Assembly: GCA_028554645.1 (NCBI GenBank)
Contig: JAQOOI010000064.1
Location: 806,001 to 870,000 of the forward strand
Direction of reading: 5' to 3'
Length of the DNA stretch: 64,000 nt
Origin: Omphalotus guepiniiformis
Lineage: Eukaryota > Basidiomycota > Agaricomycetes > Agaricales > Omphalotaceae
Shown: one piece after another, positions 11,468-23,200 of the stretch
How positions within the stretch are numbered: position 1 is the first letter of the stretch
Layout of the letters: each line of letters opens with the position of its first letter
Notes under the pieces: model-generated
Seen by the model: only the letters and a program-made list of their open reading frames with translations
Databases searched by the model: none
Told to the model about the DNA's origin: nothing
Program-made: the position numbers and the translations under genes

Positions 11468-12659
11468 CTAACAGTCGTAGTCGGGAGACATCTGAAGCCT
11501 TGCGGGAGAAATTGTAGCCGCCATACGCTCAAACGCAGGTAAGATAGAAGCTAGAGGAGGTCTAAGGTCTGGATTGTCATGTAGCATTGGCTTCACGAGA
11601 TCGACAAGCTCCGGCACGCAAAAGCCAGCGAGCTAAAGGTGTCGGGAGTCAAAAACGAGATACAAGAACTCAGAAAGATTACTTACCTTGCAGGCTCTTA
11701 AGATCAAGATAGCTAAAGCCCAGACGTCTACTTTATATGGATCACAAGATTCGGACTTGTTGCATTCCGGAGGAATCTCAGTTCCACGATAGCCATATAT
11801 TCGAGGATTTAGTTCATCGAATTTTCGGCTCAGTTCAAAATCGATGTATGCGTAGTGTCCTCTGTAATCAGTTAGTAGGTTGCGCAGTGAAATGTCGAGG
11901 TGTGCAATGTGGTGCCTGTGCATAAAAACAGCGTGCTGGGTCGTTTTTGAGAAATGAACACGGTGGGAAGCGGAACAGGCATACTTCTATGCATTGACGG
12001 ATAGCAATAAGGAAAAACTTGAGACAGCATGGCCCGTCATCAGCTATCAATTGGGGAGACCATTCCTCCATGACGATGAACGCGATATCGTCTTCTGTGA
12101 CTTGCACTAGGTCAAGAACCGCTATCAGCCAGATATAATTAGCATTACCCCGAATGGTTATAATCGGGAGAATACCCACGTATGCAATGATTCATGGGCT
12201 GATGCCTCATTGGTGGGGAAGAAAGGAAACGAATGATGTCTAATTCTCGACTTCGGCGATGTACCGCTTTTATCACAACTTTTGTACCGTCACTCATCCT
12301 GCTACCTCTGAATAGATTGTCGGGCTAAAGGAAAGGCTGGGTTTTCAGCGCGATGTATAAACATGTCGAGGAAGTACACTCACTAGTCCTGCATCCGGAC
12401 AAACGGCGTCATCGTCAAGTCCTTGAACCACACACCATCCCGGATTATCGGAAGTATCTCGCATCTGACGAAGCTTGTAGTATTCTTTTACATCGCGAAC
12501 AGTATCAAGACGAAAACCACGAGATCTGAGGACGTTGGAATACGCTGGCCAATATGGCTTGACACGATAGTTCACTTCATCCTCGTCGAATGAAGAGTCT
12601 GAGGAAGGGGATGGAGGAGGATCGGTGAAGGCGGAAACCACACTCGGGAACATAGACAC
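11468..12659 (-). CDS. Protein-kinase-like domain protein of a mushroom-type small kinase family
   Basis: A compact kinase-fold protein of a kind abundant in Agaricomycetes. Exon 1 (from 12659) holds the typical leader YWPAYSNVLRSRGFRLDTVRD. After an intron comes the glycine-loop substitute NLFRGSRMSDG and the ATP lysine in TKVVIKAVHRR. The catalytic loop reads HLDISLRNLL, so Asp and Asn are kept but the usual Arg of HRD is Leu; the metal-binding motif is DFE rather than DFG. GYRGTEIPPE replaces the APE motif and the C-lobe YKVDVWALAILILRA is present. The final exon has ELVDLVKPMLHDNPDLRP and the stop is at 11468. Activity cannot be predicted; retained Lys, Asp and Asp suggest it may be active. 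Substrate unknown. Confidence 0.75.
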
Positions 12660-13256
12660 GATGAGAATGAGTGAGTGACAGAGAGGCGACCAAAGTACCG
12701 ATAAACAGGTATAATTATGCAGCTGTTCAGAGGATTAGTATGAAGGAAGCGGGTGCAAGGTCGAAACCGACGCCGGTGCTATTTAGTAGAAAATTCTCCT
12801 GGCGATTTCGTAAAGATTGCACGGCCCATAAGAAAGGATAGCCTTTTGTGAGGTAGCAGCCCAAATCCGAACATCGCGTAGAAATGTATGATCAACATTT
12901 TGACAACGCTGTATCCGCACTTTGAAGACTTCTTCCAGATACAGTAAAACCTGTACGAGCTGAGGCACTGAATCGGGGTAGTGAATTCTCAGGCTAATAG
13001 ACCCATCGCACTTACAGGTCACCCGATATAAAGGATAAAGAGCATGACCCAAGCGTTGAAAAGAAAAGGATTGCTCCTATCGAGATATATTCAATGAGTC
13101 GACCAGACCGGCGAAGGATGCATTAGAATGGTAGAGAAGATTGACCAGGACAGCACCGGTGGGATGAATATAACTTCTCACGTGCAAGCAAACCCGTCTC
13201 ATCGCGTGAAGTTCATTACTCTTGTTGTATACTCCTCTATCTACACCCCATGAAAC
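12660..13256. other. Intergenic divergent promoter region
   Basis: About 600 bp between the divergent kinase-like gene (12659) and the RRM gene (13257). It contains an 89-codon minus-strand open frame (12783-13052) without recognisable motifs or supporting splice structure. I see no RNA gene or repeat here. Confidence 0.5.
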
Positions 13257-13926
13257 ATGGAAGAAGGCACTAAATCCAAGAAGACTGTCTTTGTCGGTGG
13301 CATTGGTGACGATGTAGACGAAAGCGTGATATACGAGCACTTTGCTACTTTCGGTGAAATATCCTTGTGTTGTTCTCTTCTCTACACTCTGACCAATCTT
13401 GCCTTTAGGTGATATCATAGAGGTACAACTACCTTCGGCTGCTACGAATCCAAATCAACAGACTGGTCGGTGCAGCTCACGTTCTTGGCTACTTATATCT
13501 TGACTTTCTCTCATAGAGGCGAAGCATCGAGGCTTTGCCTTTGTGACATACGGTTCTACTGCAGATGCGCAGGACGCCATTGATAATATGGATTTGAATG
13601 AGCTTCGGGGTCGTGTCATAAAAGTTAACCTCGCTAGGCCCATGAAAACACCGATGCAACTTGGAGGCAACCGAGCCGGTATGTCTCCGTTGACCGAAAA
13701 TAAGCATTGTTCACTCAATTCACTTTCCGCAGTCTGGGAGTCTGAGGAATGGTTGAAACAGAATGTCAAGCCCTTAGGACAAAGTGGAGGTTCGTCTCGG
13801 CACCGTAGAAACACCTGCTATTATCCGTCTCATTTGTTTGTATTTTCAGGTGTGCAAGGTCGAAACGCCCAGCGGGACCAAGAAGAGGAAGCTTCTCTGG
13901 AGAAAGACGAAGACATGGAAGAGTAG
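13257..13926 (+). CDS. Stand-alone RRM protein related to the N-terminal half of cyclophilin E (Cyp33)
   Basis: RNA-binding protein with one RRM. Exons are 13257-13353, 13409-13465, 13517-13678, 13733-13789 and 13850-13926, giving 149 residues in a perfectly closing frame. RNP2 is VFVGGIG and RNP1 is HRGFAFVTY; the pattern AKHRGFAF, then AQDAIDNMDLNELRGR and VNLARPM, is the Cyp33/PPIE RRM. After it the PPIE-type linker is still present (VWESEEWLK) and then an acidic tail ends the protein, where PPIE continues into a peptidyl-prolyl isomerase domain. No isomerase coding is visible downstream. In animals PPIE binds RNA and the MLL PHD finger and is spliceosome-associated; function of the truncated form is inferred only. 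Confidence 0.85.
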
Positions 13927-14302
13927 TTGCATGTCATTACTGACTCTATACAAGGCAAAGTGTGTGTATTTGCTCTGTCAAACAAGCCCTTCACTGTTTC
14001 ACAGCTGAACCCATCGCAACCCCTTATCATAGGAAACCATTACTGAAAAAGGCATTTCTACGCTTTATACGACGGAGAAGTCGTGTCAATGTCAGCATAC
14101 GTGACGGTGTTTTGGTCCACGTAACGTATCATGGCCCATGGGGGATAATACTCGCACGACTTGTATCAGATCATGCTGGAAAGGGTCGAATTCAATGGAT
14201 CTACATCGGTGTTACATTTCGGTGCCGCCAGCAGTGGTTGGGCATCATTTACAGTGATATATACAGTAATAGGTTCACTCACATCTTTGACCCTACTGAG
14301 TT
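13927..14302. other. Intergenic stretch between convergent genes
   Basis: About 375 bp between the 3' ends of the RRM gene and TAF13. It must hold both terminators. No conserved coding, no isomerase remnant and no RNA gene are seen. Confidence 0.5.
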
Positions 14303-15049
14303 CTATACCATCTTAGGGTCTGTATCAAATTGCTGTCTCGCTCGTTTGATATCCTCTTGAGCAAACAGCAGTTCCTCCATTCTAGCAAGCTTCTTTGCAT
14401 CTGCCGGACGAGATAACACCTTTCGAACGTCTTCAATCGATAGTCGGCTTTTGCGACCTGGGCCTCCGGCTGCCTGACACTGAGTGTGGGCATGTGAGAG
14501 AAAGTCCTGCATTTATAACGCGTAGAGTCTCGTACCACATCGGTGATGTACTCGACCAGAATTTCCTCCATCACGTTGACTGTGTCATTCGCAGGATTGC
14601 GATCATCTCCAAACCCATACATCAGACTTCTGACTAGAATGCAGACATTAAATTAAATTAAATGCTGTTAGTGGATGTTACCACTCACGTTCCTTTGTAA
14701 ACAGCCCTTTGATGTTCGACTGTTTCCGTGAACCCCGACTCGCATTACTCGTAGCTGTGTCTCTAGCATATGAAGGCGTATACGACGTATAGGTTGTTAC
14801 TGGTCTCTGAGCGGCAGGTGCAGTTGCTATTGGGGCTGGGGTCTGTGCAGGAACTGGGGTCTGGGTGGCAGGCTGAACAGTCCGAACGGGTGGCTGCTGG
14901 GGTTGAATGCTATATCCATATGAATAGGGCCATTGGTAGGCACCAGGTGCTTGATAAGTATACGGAGAAGGATGATATGCGCCATAAGCATAAGTCGCGG
15001 TTGTTGGCATTGTAGCCTGCGTTCCAGGCGGTGGGGTGTAGTAGGACAT
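14303..15049 (-). CDS. TAF13: TFIID subunit TAF13 with a Tyr/Pro/Gln-rich N-terminal extension
   Basis: Histone-fold TFIID subunit that pairs with TAF11 and contacts TBP. Exons are 14689-15049, 14536-14633 and 14303-14479, giving 211 residues from the ATG at 15049; an in-frame ATG at 15073 would add eight. The C-terminal 90 residues carry the family histone fold: MYGFGDDRNPANDTV, EEILVEYITDV, then RLSIEDVRKVL and RARQQFDTD. The first 120 residues are low-complexity (PPPGTQ, YAYGAYHPSPYTYQAP, QPQQPPV) and absent from yeast and human TAF13. Intron 1 holds an AAATT tandem run near 14650-14663. Identification rests on the histone fold and is strong. Confidence 0.88.
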
Positions 15050-15387
15050 GGTGGTGGTTCGTTCAATCGTCAATTATGTAATCCAATTTCCCTTCAGTCA
15101 CGAGTTTGAACTGTAAATTATTCAAGAAGTTGAAGTTGAAGCAATCAGTCAATTATTTGCAAAGCCTTAGACATGTCTTCCAAGCAAGCAGCTATCACAG
15201 AGTCATTAACATTGCCAACATCCGACTCGCTGGCAACCAGCAGCCTACGCCACAGCACAAAGATGGACGTAGATTTATCGTGAACATGGATGGACGAATG
15301 TTATCACATCTAATACATATATTCTCGTCGCTCAGCCGATACAATTGATCCTAGTATTTTCATTCCTTCAACCACAACAGTTCACAT
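15050..15387. promoter_or_regulatory. TAF13 upstream region and DUF4211 gene 3' end
   Basis: About 340 bp lying between two minus-strand genes: the TAF13 promoter and the terminator of the DUF4211 gene. I see no coding and no clear motif. Confidence 0.4.
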
Positions 15388-17181
15388 TCAATCCTCGTCG
15401 TCTGCCCCCTTCTTTGCCGCAACTTCCAAATGCTGTGCACTGTCCATCACCGCTTTCAATCGTTCCCATTCGACGTCTATTACTTTGCGCTGATCAAGCC
15501 AGTCGCAGATGGCGTCGGCGTCTTGCAGATCTTCAGGAGGCTCCTTTCCACCAGCCCATGCAACACGAACGAAGCCACCATCATTCTGCTGCTCAGCAAT
15601 GTGAAGTTCATCCACTTCGTCGTTTATTGTCTTGAATAGATTATACTAAATGTGGAATCAGAACCGTCACAGCACAGAAGAGAGGGCCGCCTACCTCCCA
15701 ATGAGTTAAGTCATGATACACTCGCGTACGTCTGGCACAAAACCGACCCAGCTGAAATTCCACCCTGACATTTGTACTTGAATCCGAGTTATCTGAATCA
15801 TCCTTTTCCTGAGAGGAAATCATGATTTACAATGATAAGCGGCACGACAGAGGTTCCTACTTCAAATCCCATGCTATTATATGGATCTCCTATCAAGCGG
15901 CCACTGAGTGTCGATAGCCTTGCTCCTAGATGGCAAGCGTCACACCCAGCAATGGCATAATCTAGCTGGACTAAATCCAGAACTGGGTATTTTTCAAGAG
16001 ACTTCTTGAACTCTGGCCGCCATACAGAAGACGCAACTAAAGAATCTCTGAGACCCAGAATCTTTCGCCGTGTTACGGTCAAGGGAACAGAGAAGTACTC
16101 TTCGCCTTTAAGACGATGCGTTAGTGATATGTAGCTCAAATAATTACTCAACTTACCCTTCATTTGTTGCGCCATAAATGCTTGTCTCTCAACTGGAGGA
16201 CGCACAGCAATATGCACAAAGAATTGGAAAATTTTCTTGAATTGATGAACCAAATCTTGGTGGGTCTCCATGCTGAACTCAAGAGGTAGAGCAGCCAACG
16301 CGGGACCATCGTCTTCTACAATGAAGTCAGAGGAGCCGACTGATTCTTCATCATTGTCAGAGCGATCGTCGAAAAGACTGTCTCTGTCACTATCTTGTTT
16401 AGCACCCTTGAATGGAGCAGCGTTCTCGTCTTCCCCTTCGTCCTCCTCCTCTTGACTGTTCTCTTCCGAAGACGATTTCATAGGCTTTCCTTGCTTCTTT
16501 CCTGTAATCAATAGATACGAATCATATAGCCCTGACAGGTACATTGGACCATACGCTTCAATTTCTCCAAGTTCTTCTGGAACGTTGTCTTCTTGTCTCG
16601 AGTGCGCAGACGGTTCTGTAGTATGTCTGAAATGTCGTCAGGAAACCGAGAAAGGCGAAAGATTGACTTGAATCACGTTTCTTCTCAACTTCCTCAGCTA
16701 TATCCTCCTCTTCATCACTGTCCTGTGCTACTGGTCTGACCCCCTTCACTAGCTTCCGCTTTCGAGGAGGTTCCTCAGGCTCGGAATCAGATAGGACAAG
16801 CTGTCTGGTCCGAGACTTCAACGTGGAGCCTCCCGATACATTCTCCCTGCTCCCAGATTTCTTTTTATTCGCTGAGGGTATGATGAGTTCATCGTCTGAA
16901 TTATCATCGCTATCCGAGACCCTGACTTTGCGTCGTTTCACAGGTGAGCGAGGAGCCTCCTCTTCATCTGTAGATTTTCTAGGTTCGAGCTTGATAGCAC
17001 CAACGTCGGTATCGTCCGACACATCCTCCTTGTCAGACACGGGAGCAGGCCGTTTGGACTTGTGTGATCTTGCGCGCGGAGACACTTTTGCTTTCACTTG
17101 ACTACGAGAACTCATGCTTCCAAAGAGAGTGGATTGCTTGAGCTTCTCTGATTGTTTGGAGGATTTCTTCTGGCGCGGCAT
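15388..17181 (-). CDS. DUF4211-domain nuclear protein
   Basis: Predicted nuclear protein of a fungal family defined by the DUF4211 domain. The start at 17181 gives MPRQKKSSKQSEKLKQSTLF; this opening resembles a PCNA-interacting (PIP-like, QSTLF) motif, which is my inference. Residues up to about 170 are Ser/Asp/Glu/Lys-rich and disordered. Further on, SSDFIVEDDGPALAALPLEF begins the folded region, followed by FKKIFQFFVHIAVRPPVER, RRKILGLRDSLVASSVWRPE and a CDACHLG motif in which Cys-x2-Cys may bind a metal. At least six introns occur; the C-terminal exons (15656-15388) end in QHLEVAAKKGADDED. Function unknown. Confidence 0.8.
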
Positions 17182-17293
17182 AGTAAGAACAAGAAGAAAC
17201 AGGAAGGAAGTTATAAAGAAGAAAGAACGTGATCTGCTTGGACCGGCGCGTTGCCAGGCCCCTGAATAATAATGTAACATACTCTCCGCGTCG

Positions 17294-20200
17294 ATGGATT
17301 CAAAAAGACTGACACCTCTACGTATTGACACTGCTAGTTTCAATCAACAAGCTTCACCCTCTAATCTCTCTCCTACTAATTCAAAAGGCCCTGCCATTCC
17401 TTCCCTCAGAGTCTCGACTTCACCTCTTTCTCCTACTCTCGACAAACTTCCTACCTCTCCGTTACGGAATCGTGGCTCTCAAAAGACATCCACTAGAAAG
17501 AACGAATCTCAGAAGCTCCTTGCGCATGTCTTGGATCAGCTTCACCACCGTGCCGTCCCCCCATCCGCGTTTGACGAGCTCGCATTGAGCGGAGAAGTTA
17601 ACAGTGAGAAGGGCTTTGGATCACTGCTTGGAACTGTTAGAGGAGCTGTAAGGTTGGGAGGCTCTGCGAGGATGGACAAACAAAACTCTCCGCAAGCCTC
17701 GCTAGCGGACGAAGATGATGAGGATGAACACGGGGTATTTTCCACAGACGAAACATTTGAGCTCATGACTCGGCTCCGAGACCTGTTGATAATCTCTGCT
17801 TCGCAGGGCTGGCAAATCTTTGATGATGGGTATGGGCTCAAAATTGTGTCGCGCAAGTACGAATATCTGAACATATGCAATATAGTATGCTTCATGACTC
17901 CGAAGTGCACCGTCAGTCCAGTGGTGGTAGATTCTCATCACCTTTTCGACGATCTGTGAACAGTCTTCAACCGACAGGACGGCGCTCCAGGTCGCCCTCC
18001 CCGGCCCATGATAATAGATCAAAAGCCCCCAGCCTTCTCTCACAGTGTATATCTATCCTTTCCTCAGTCGTATCTGAAGATTGCCGGTATAGAATGACAA
18101 TACCTCGTCCATCGCGTCCACCGAACGCTTTGCATGTGGTCACCTTGGAAGTGGCTCAATTCCTTCTACACGCTCATAGTCAAAACACGGAAGTCGTTTC
18201 TCGCATTGTGTTTGCTCTTATACCTGCCTTTGCCACCTTCCCGACAGAGATGCACATGCGCTTGCTGGCATTCTTTGAAGAATGTGTTTCGAGAAGGGTA
18301 TTGGAAGAGCTCAGGTTTCTTCAAGGAGCCCAGGAAATTCCTTCCTCAAAGCCTCCACGAGGTAGTTGGTTAACTCATGAAGTTGAGCGCATTGGCTGAC
18401 AACCTCCAGGTATAATGACATTAGAGGGTGAGAACGACGGACCACCACTTGTCTCCATCAGGGTGGATGAGGCTCACGACAGTACTCCGACCGATACTAA
18501 ATGGACTCCCTGGTCCTCGATTGCCGCTCAGTTGCTGACTTTGAAATCCACAAATGCCCCTCTGCAGCCAGACTCTGTTTATCATCTTGCTTCCTACGTG
18601 CCACTTCTACTTGCTGGAATCCTTGAAAACATCAATTTTGACTTTAATCGCGTCGAAGTACTCCATCGTTTGTACAGGTTACTGGACACCATCATTACTC
18701 TCAAGTTGGATGCGCATCTCGACGTACTCGAAGTCATGGCTTACCACACGCCTAGAGCAAGACGTGGGGCTGCTTGCCTCTTGACGACGTTCTGGCCCAG
18801 AGCTATTGGCCACGTTGTCATCAGTAAATCGCCGGTTCTCCACAAATTTTTGGATATTCAGGCCGGAACGAAAGTTCCCCCTCCAGAGACCTCTTACCAT
18901 GCCCATCAGTTTGTGCCCTGGTACTTCATCTCCGGCCACGTCAGATCAGTTCTCGATAAACCTGACTGCCACGCCTGTGCAAAGCCCATCCACGGATTCG
19001 GTATCTTCTGCCCGTATTGTATATCCGCGGTCCACCTCGAGTGCTATGATTACCCTGAAGGCAGCGTTTTGATCAACTATTCCATGCCCTCTGACGAGAG
19101 TGTAAAACGAATCGCCATATTTCGATTTTCCCCCGTACTTGATCGCAGAACCATTCCCGGTGTTGAATCTCATAAAAAACATCTTCATGCATTCCAATTA
19201 GTAAACATCTTCACGCTATGTTTATGCATCGGGTGTCGGGAACCGCTATGGGGCTGCCATACTCAAGGTGTACAATGCACTACATGTCTTCATTTTGCTC
19301 ATTCTACTTGCATATCCTCAGCAAGTTTTCCTACATGCGGTTCAACGAGAAATGATTCAAAACACATCGCGATCGAATGGACTGCATTACGACAGTCCTA
19401 TGTCAATTCTCACAAGGATCTTGTTGTGCTCGAACAGGAAGGTATTCAGGGCAGTACCTATGAAGATATAGCGATTCTTTACTCCTCTCTGTCAACACAG
19501 CTTCAGCTCCTGACAAATGGAATCGCCATGGGCACTCTAGTCATAATGGAGAATGGAAAGAGTGCGGCCAACTCTAAAGAAAATCGAATACCAGAATTTG
19601 AACTCCACCGTCTTCTGCTACGATGCGAGCGATTCTTGTCGGCGGATACCCCTCTTATATCCCATGCTCTGGCGGAGTTTCTTCAAGAAAATCGTCTTGA
19701 GAAATGGAACCATATGATGATGTTTGAATGGTCCAATCTGGTCTATATCGCCTCAACTATCAAAGCTCCGTGCGATGTTATGCCCACACAAACTTCCATG
19801 TCCGACATGTTGTCTGTGTCACAAACCCCAATGGAAGTCGCAGAAGAGGCCGATGAGTCCCAGAATTCACCATTCGAGGTTCTCCATTTGTCGCACCTGC
19901 GAAATGTGCTTGGACAAGAGTTCAATGTCCATTCAGACCTTTCGGCGAAACTTATCCTATCACACTTACACCACCTTGGGCTTTTTGATAGAGTGGACCT
20001 GGAACCAATTTTATTTTCGGCATCAGAGAAGCCTGACATCTACTGCGTCTTTCCTCTTCCCTTAGGTCTGGATTTGTCTACTGACGTTGAAACTCTCTTT
20101 GCTTCTGTCGAAGCTTGCCTTGTGGATTTGGATATATCTGTCAACGAGACGGGTTTCCTGCTGCTTAGTAGAAGACTATGGCCCAGTGGACTGGCTTCTG

Positions 20201-23200
20201 GATACGCTTTGGCCAGGTTAGCGAGGTCCATCATCTCATGGCTCCTTTCTGAGGTATGTTTCTTTTTCCGTGCCATCTTCACTGCATCTGAAACCATTCA
20301 TTGTTGTGATAGGACGATGACCTTGCCGCGATTCTTCGTGATTATTTGGCTAGTCAACAACCACTCCCTGGAATTAGAACCGCATCTGATCCTATACCTT
20401 GGCCACCTATGCGTAATGCGCGCCCGATGCCTTCTAGCTCAGTAAACAACGGTGGCGATTACGTTGCGTCGAGACGTGCTTTGCAGAACAGATATGCCGT
20501 TCCATGGCTACATGCGCTTCATGATCAAGACACGGTGGCTTATTCATATTTATTGTATGATATATGCATGAAGCTCACGGACGATGTGATTGATGTACCG
20601 GATGACATAACTAGAACAGCCCCAGCAACACACGACGTTGAAGTACGTTCTTAACATTGAGCTGTTCTCCGTCTCATATTGAAGATCACTGTAGAAAAAT
20701 GCAGCTGTGTTCCATGACAAACTACTGCGTTTGATGACGAAGCTGTTCCAGAATTCTGTTACTTTCACTGTTACCGAGGATCTCTTTGTACAATGGCTAA
20801 ATTCTTTATCTGCAACAGGCATATCAAATGAAGTACGTTCATTTACTTATATTGAGCATGCTGATATTTACCTACATCCACAGTCAATACCTTCCTTGTC
20901 TCGGCTTTTTAATCGCGATATGGATACTTCTCAACGTTTCAGTGCCATAGAGCCTACTATGGAAATATCAGAAGGTTCAGAGTTTGATCCGTGGCACCTC
21001 ATCAAGAACGCAGCTTCGTCTAAAGACAGCCTTGAACAAAGTCTTCGTTGGCTTTGCGTTTTGGCTTGCTCTGGTATCGACATAGCAAACTCGACATACC
21101 AGTATTTTTCAAATATGCTCCAAGAATATCAAGCTGGCTTATCAACCTGTTTGTTGTTCGTGAACTCGTTATTGAGATCAGTGTGGCTCCGGCACCTAGG
21201 ACGCCAATACATGCAGAAATTCATTTCAAACCTTCACGTCCGCCTCTCTTCCGAATTAATAGACTCCTTGAAACAAGACGATCGTTCAGAGGCGTGCGTA
21301 TTGATTATAGCACGACTGTTGATGGTTTCTGATTTAGATCTCAGCCTGTGCTTCATTCGACAGTCACTGGCAGCATGCTTACTTTTGTACGGTTGTGATC
21401 GACAGCGACTGGTGGCCAGTCACCTGATAGAAGAGAATGAGGTGAAAGATTTACTCTCGCGGTAGGCATTACAGAACTCGTGATACTATTCAAAAAGAAC
21501 TTATATCAGTAATAGGAAACGAACAGTCGGTAATTCAGATGCGATGGACCCCGTCGTGGTAGATGCGGCCTTGATGAACGTCCTCGATTGTTACATAGCA
21601 TTAAACGTTGAAGACGCTTCTTGCTTAGTAGCTAAGTTTCTGCATGCAGTCCTACTGGAAACTCCATTTCTGGAACCGTACGAGATTGACAATTTTGTGC
21701 TTCGCAATGGCAAGGTGCTTTCAACCTGGTAGGTAGCTTTACTCTTGCAAATGGCTAGGAGGTATTTATTACTCAATCTGTTTTAGTGCCTTACAGCTAT
21801 ATGACATCCAACGACACGAAATCTCTGCTCTACGAACAAGCTTTCTGCTGAGGGTCATGATCGTAGATGTGCAACCCTTTCGTGAACAATTCGAAATTTG
21901 GTTCCATTCTAAAGGAGACTGGCAAACGCGGTAACATTCTCGCCCTTCTTTTAGCTAATTGCTGAGCCTTAACTCTAGTCTGGCGGCAATAGCACGATTA
22001 TTTCGCATCATTCTAGATGCTACCAGCCCTAACTTCACCGTTGAAGGTCGGCAGTGGAGGTCAAGTATAACTGATGTTTTCTTCTACTACTTCAATAGTA
22101 TATGGGCCGATGAGAAAGTAGGTGTCGGGTTGTTTGATAAACGTATCGCTTACTTCCTAACCTTAGGAAGAGCTTCGACTGGCAGCGGATACGCTGGCCT
22201 CAAATTTGCTCCCAGCACATTTCGAACAAATCTCGTTGTGCTGGTCAGAGTATCTCGCAAAATCTCCAATCGCGGACCGTACCAGGCTGATAACGTTCCT
22301 CATACAACTGCGTTCACATTTTCCCGATTGGCAAGGTAAGAAAAAGAGGCTTGTTCTGAAAGGAATACTAATAGAATGATATACAAGTCGTGAGTTGGGA
22401 TGCAATCCTTGAGTTGTTGGCTGAGGATCAGTATGAACAAGAAGGTGGACATGCCGACGGTCCGCTTTCTGCACATCTGGTGGGTCATCCTCCAGTCAAA
22501 CGGACACAACTAATTGCAACTTGTCAGTCTATGTATGGACTTTCGTCCAAGGACGAAGAGAACGGTGGTCATGCCCAAACTACAGACTCGGATATGACAC
22601 TGCTGAGCGTATGTACCCAACAACTTCCTTCGTCGACTATTTAACTCATTTCATAAGCGCAGGTTTCGGTTTTGACGCTGAGCCTGGATATGATTGCTGG
22701 CGGTGTAAGCATTGACTATAACAAGCTTCTGATGGTCAAACGACACGTTGCTCGCGTGCTTGGCTTCGAGGATGTCCAAGTAATCCCGGCGGCAAACGAC
22801 CATACATTTTTTGTGAAATTCGGGGAGGTGAAAGCAATCCTACCGGATGCATATCCTTGTATAAATCAACTTTCGATTCTATTTGACGCTCCACATCCAA
22901 TTTCCATCAAGGATGCCGGTCTGCAAGGCGTTGTGGCGGACGATACATCTTCACCCCTACTCGTTGGCTCTCCCTACGTCGATATCCTACTTGGATTATT
23001 TGCCTCCGTTGATGACTTGACAAATCTCCCTGTCCTGACTCTGAAGAGCTTATTGGAAGGTTTAGGAATTGTGATATATAAACACAACTTTGAAAATATC
23101 TACATTCGACATCTCCAGCCATCATTGAAGCGGGCAGTTTCCCGGGCCATAGAAATTATGCTACAGGATATAAATTACGAGTGTCGTCATGTAGCACTCT

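Noticed and set aside
12783..13052. 89-codon minus-strand frame in the kinase/RRM promoter
   Set aside because: No recognisable domain, no splice partners, no support beyond being open.
13354..13408. U12-type (AT-AC-like) donor ATATCCTT at 13359-13366 in the RRM gene
   Set aside because: The upstream GT at 13354 with AG at 13408 gives the correct phase; using the ATATCCTT donor leads to a stop directly after the joint.
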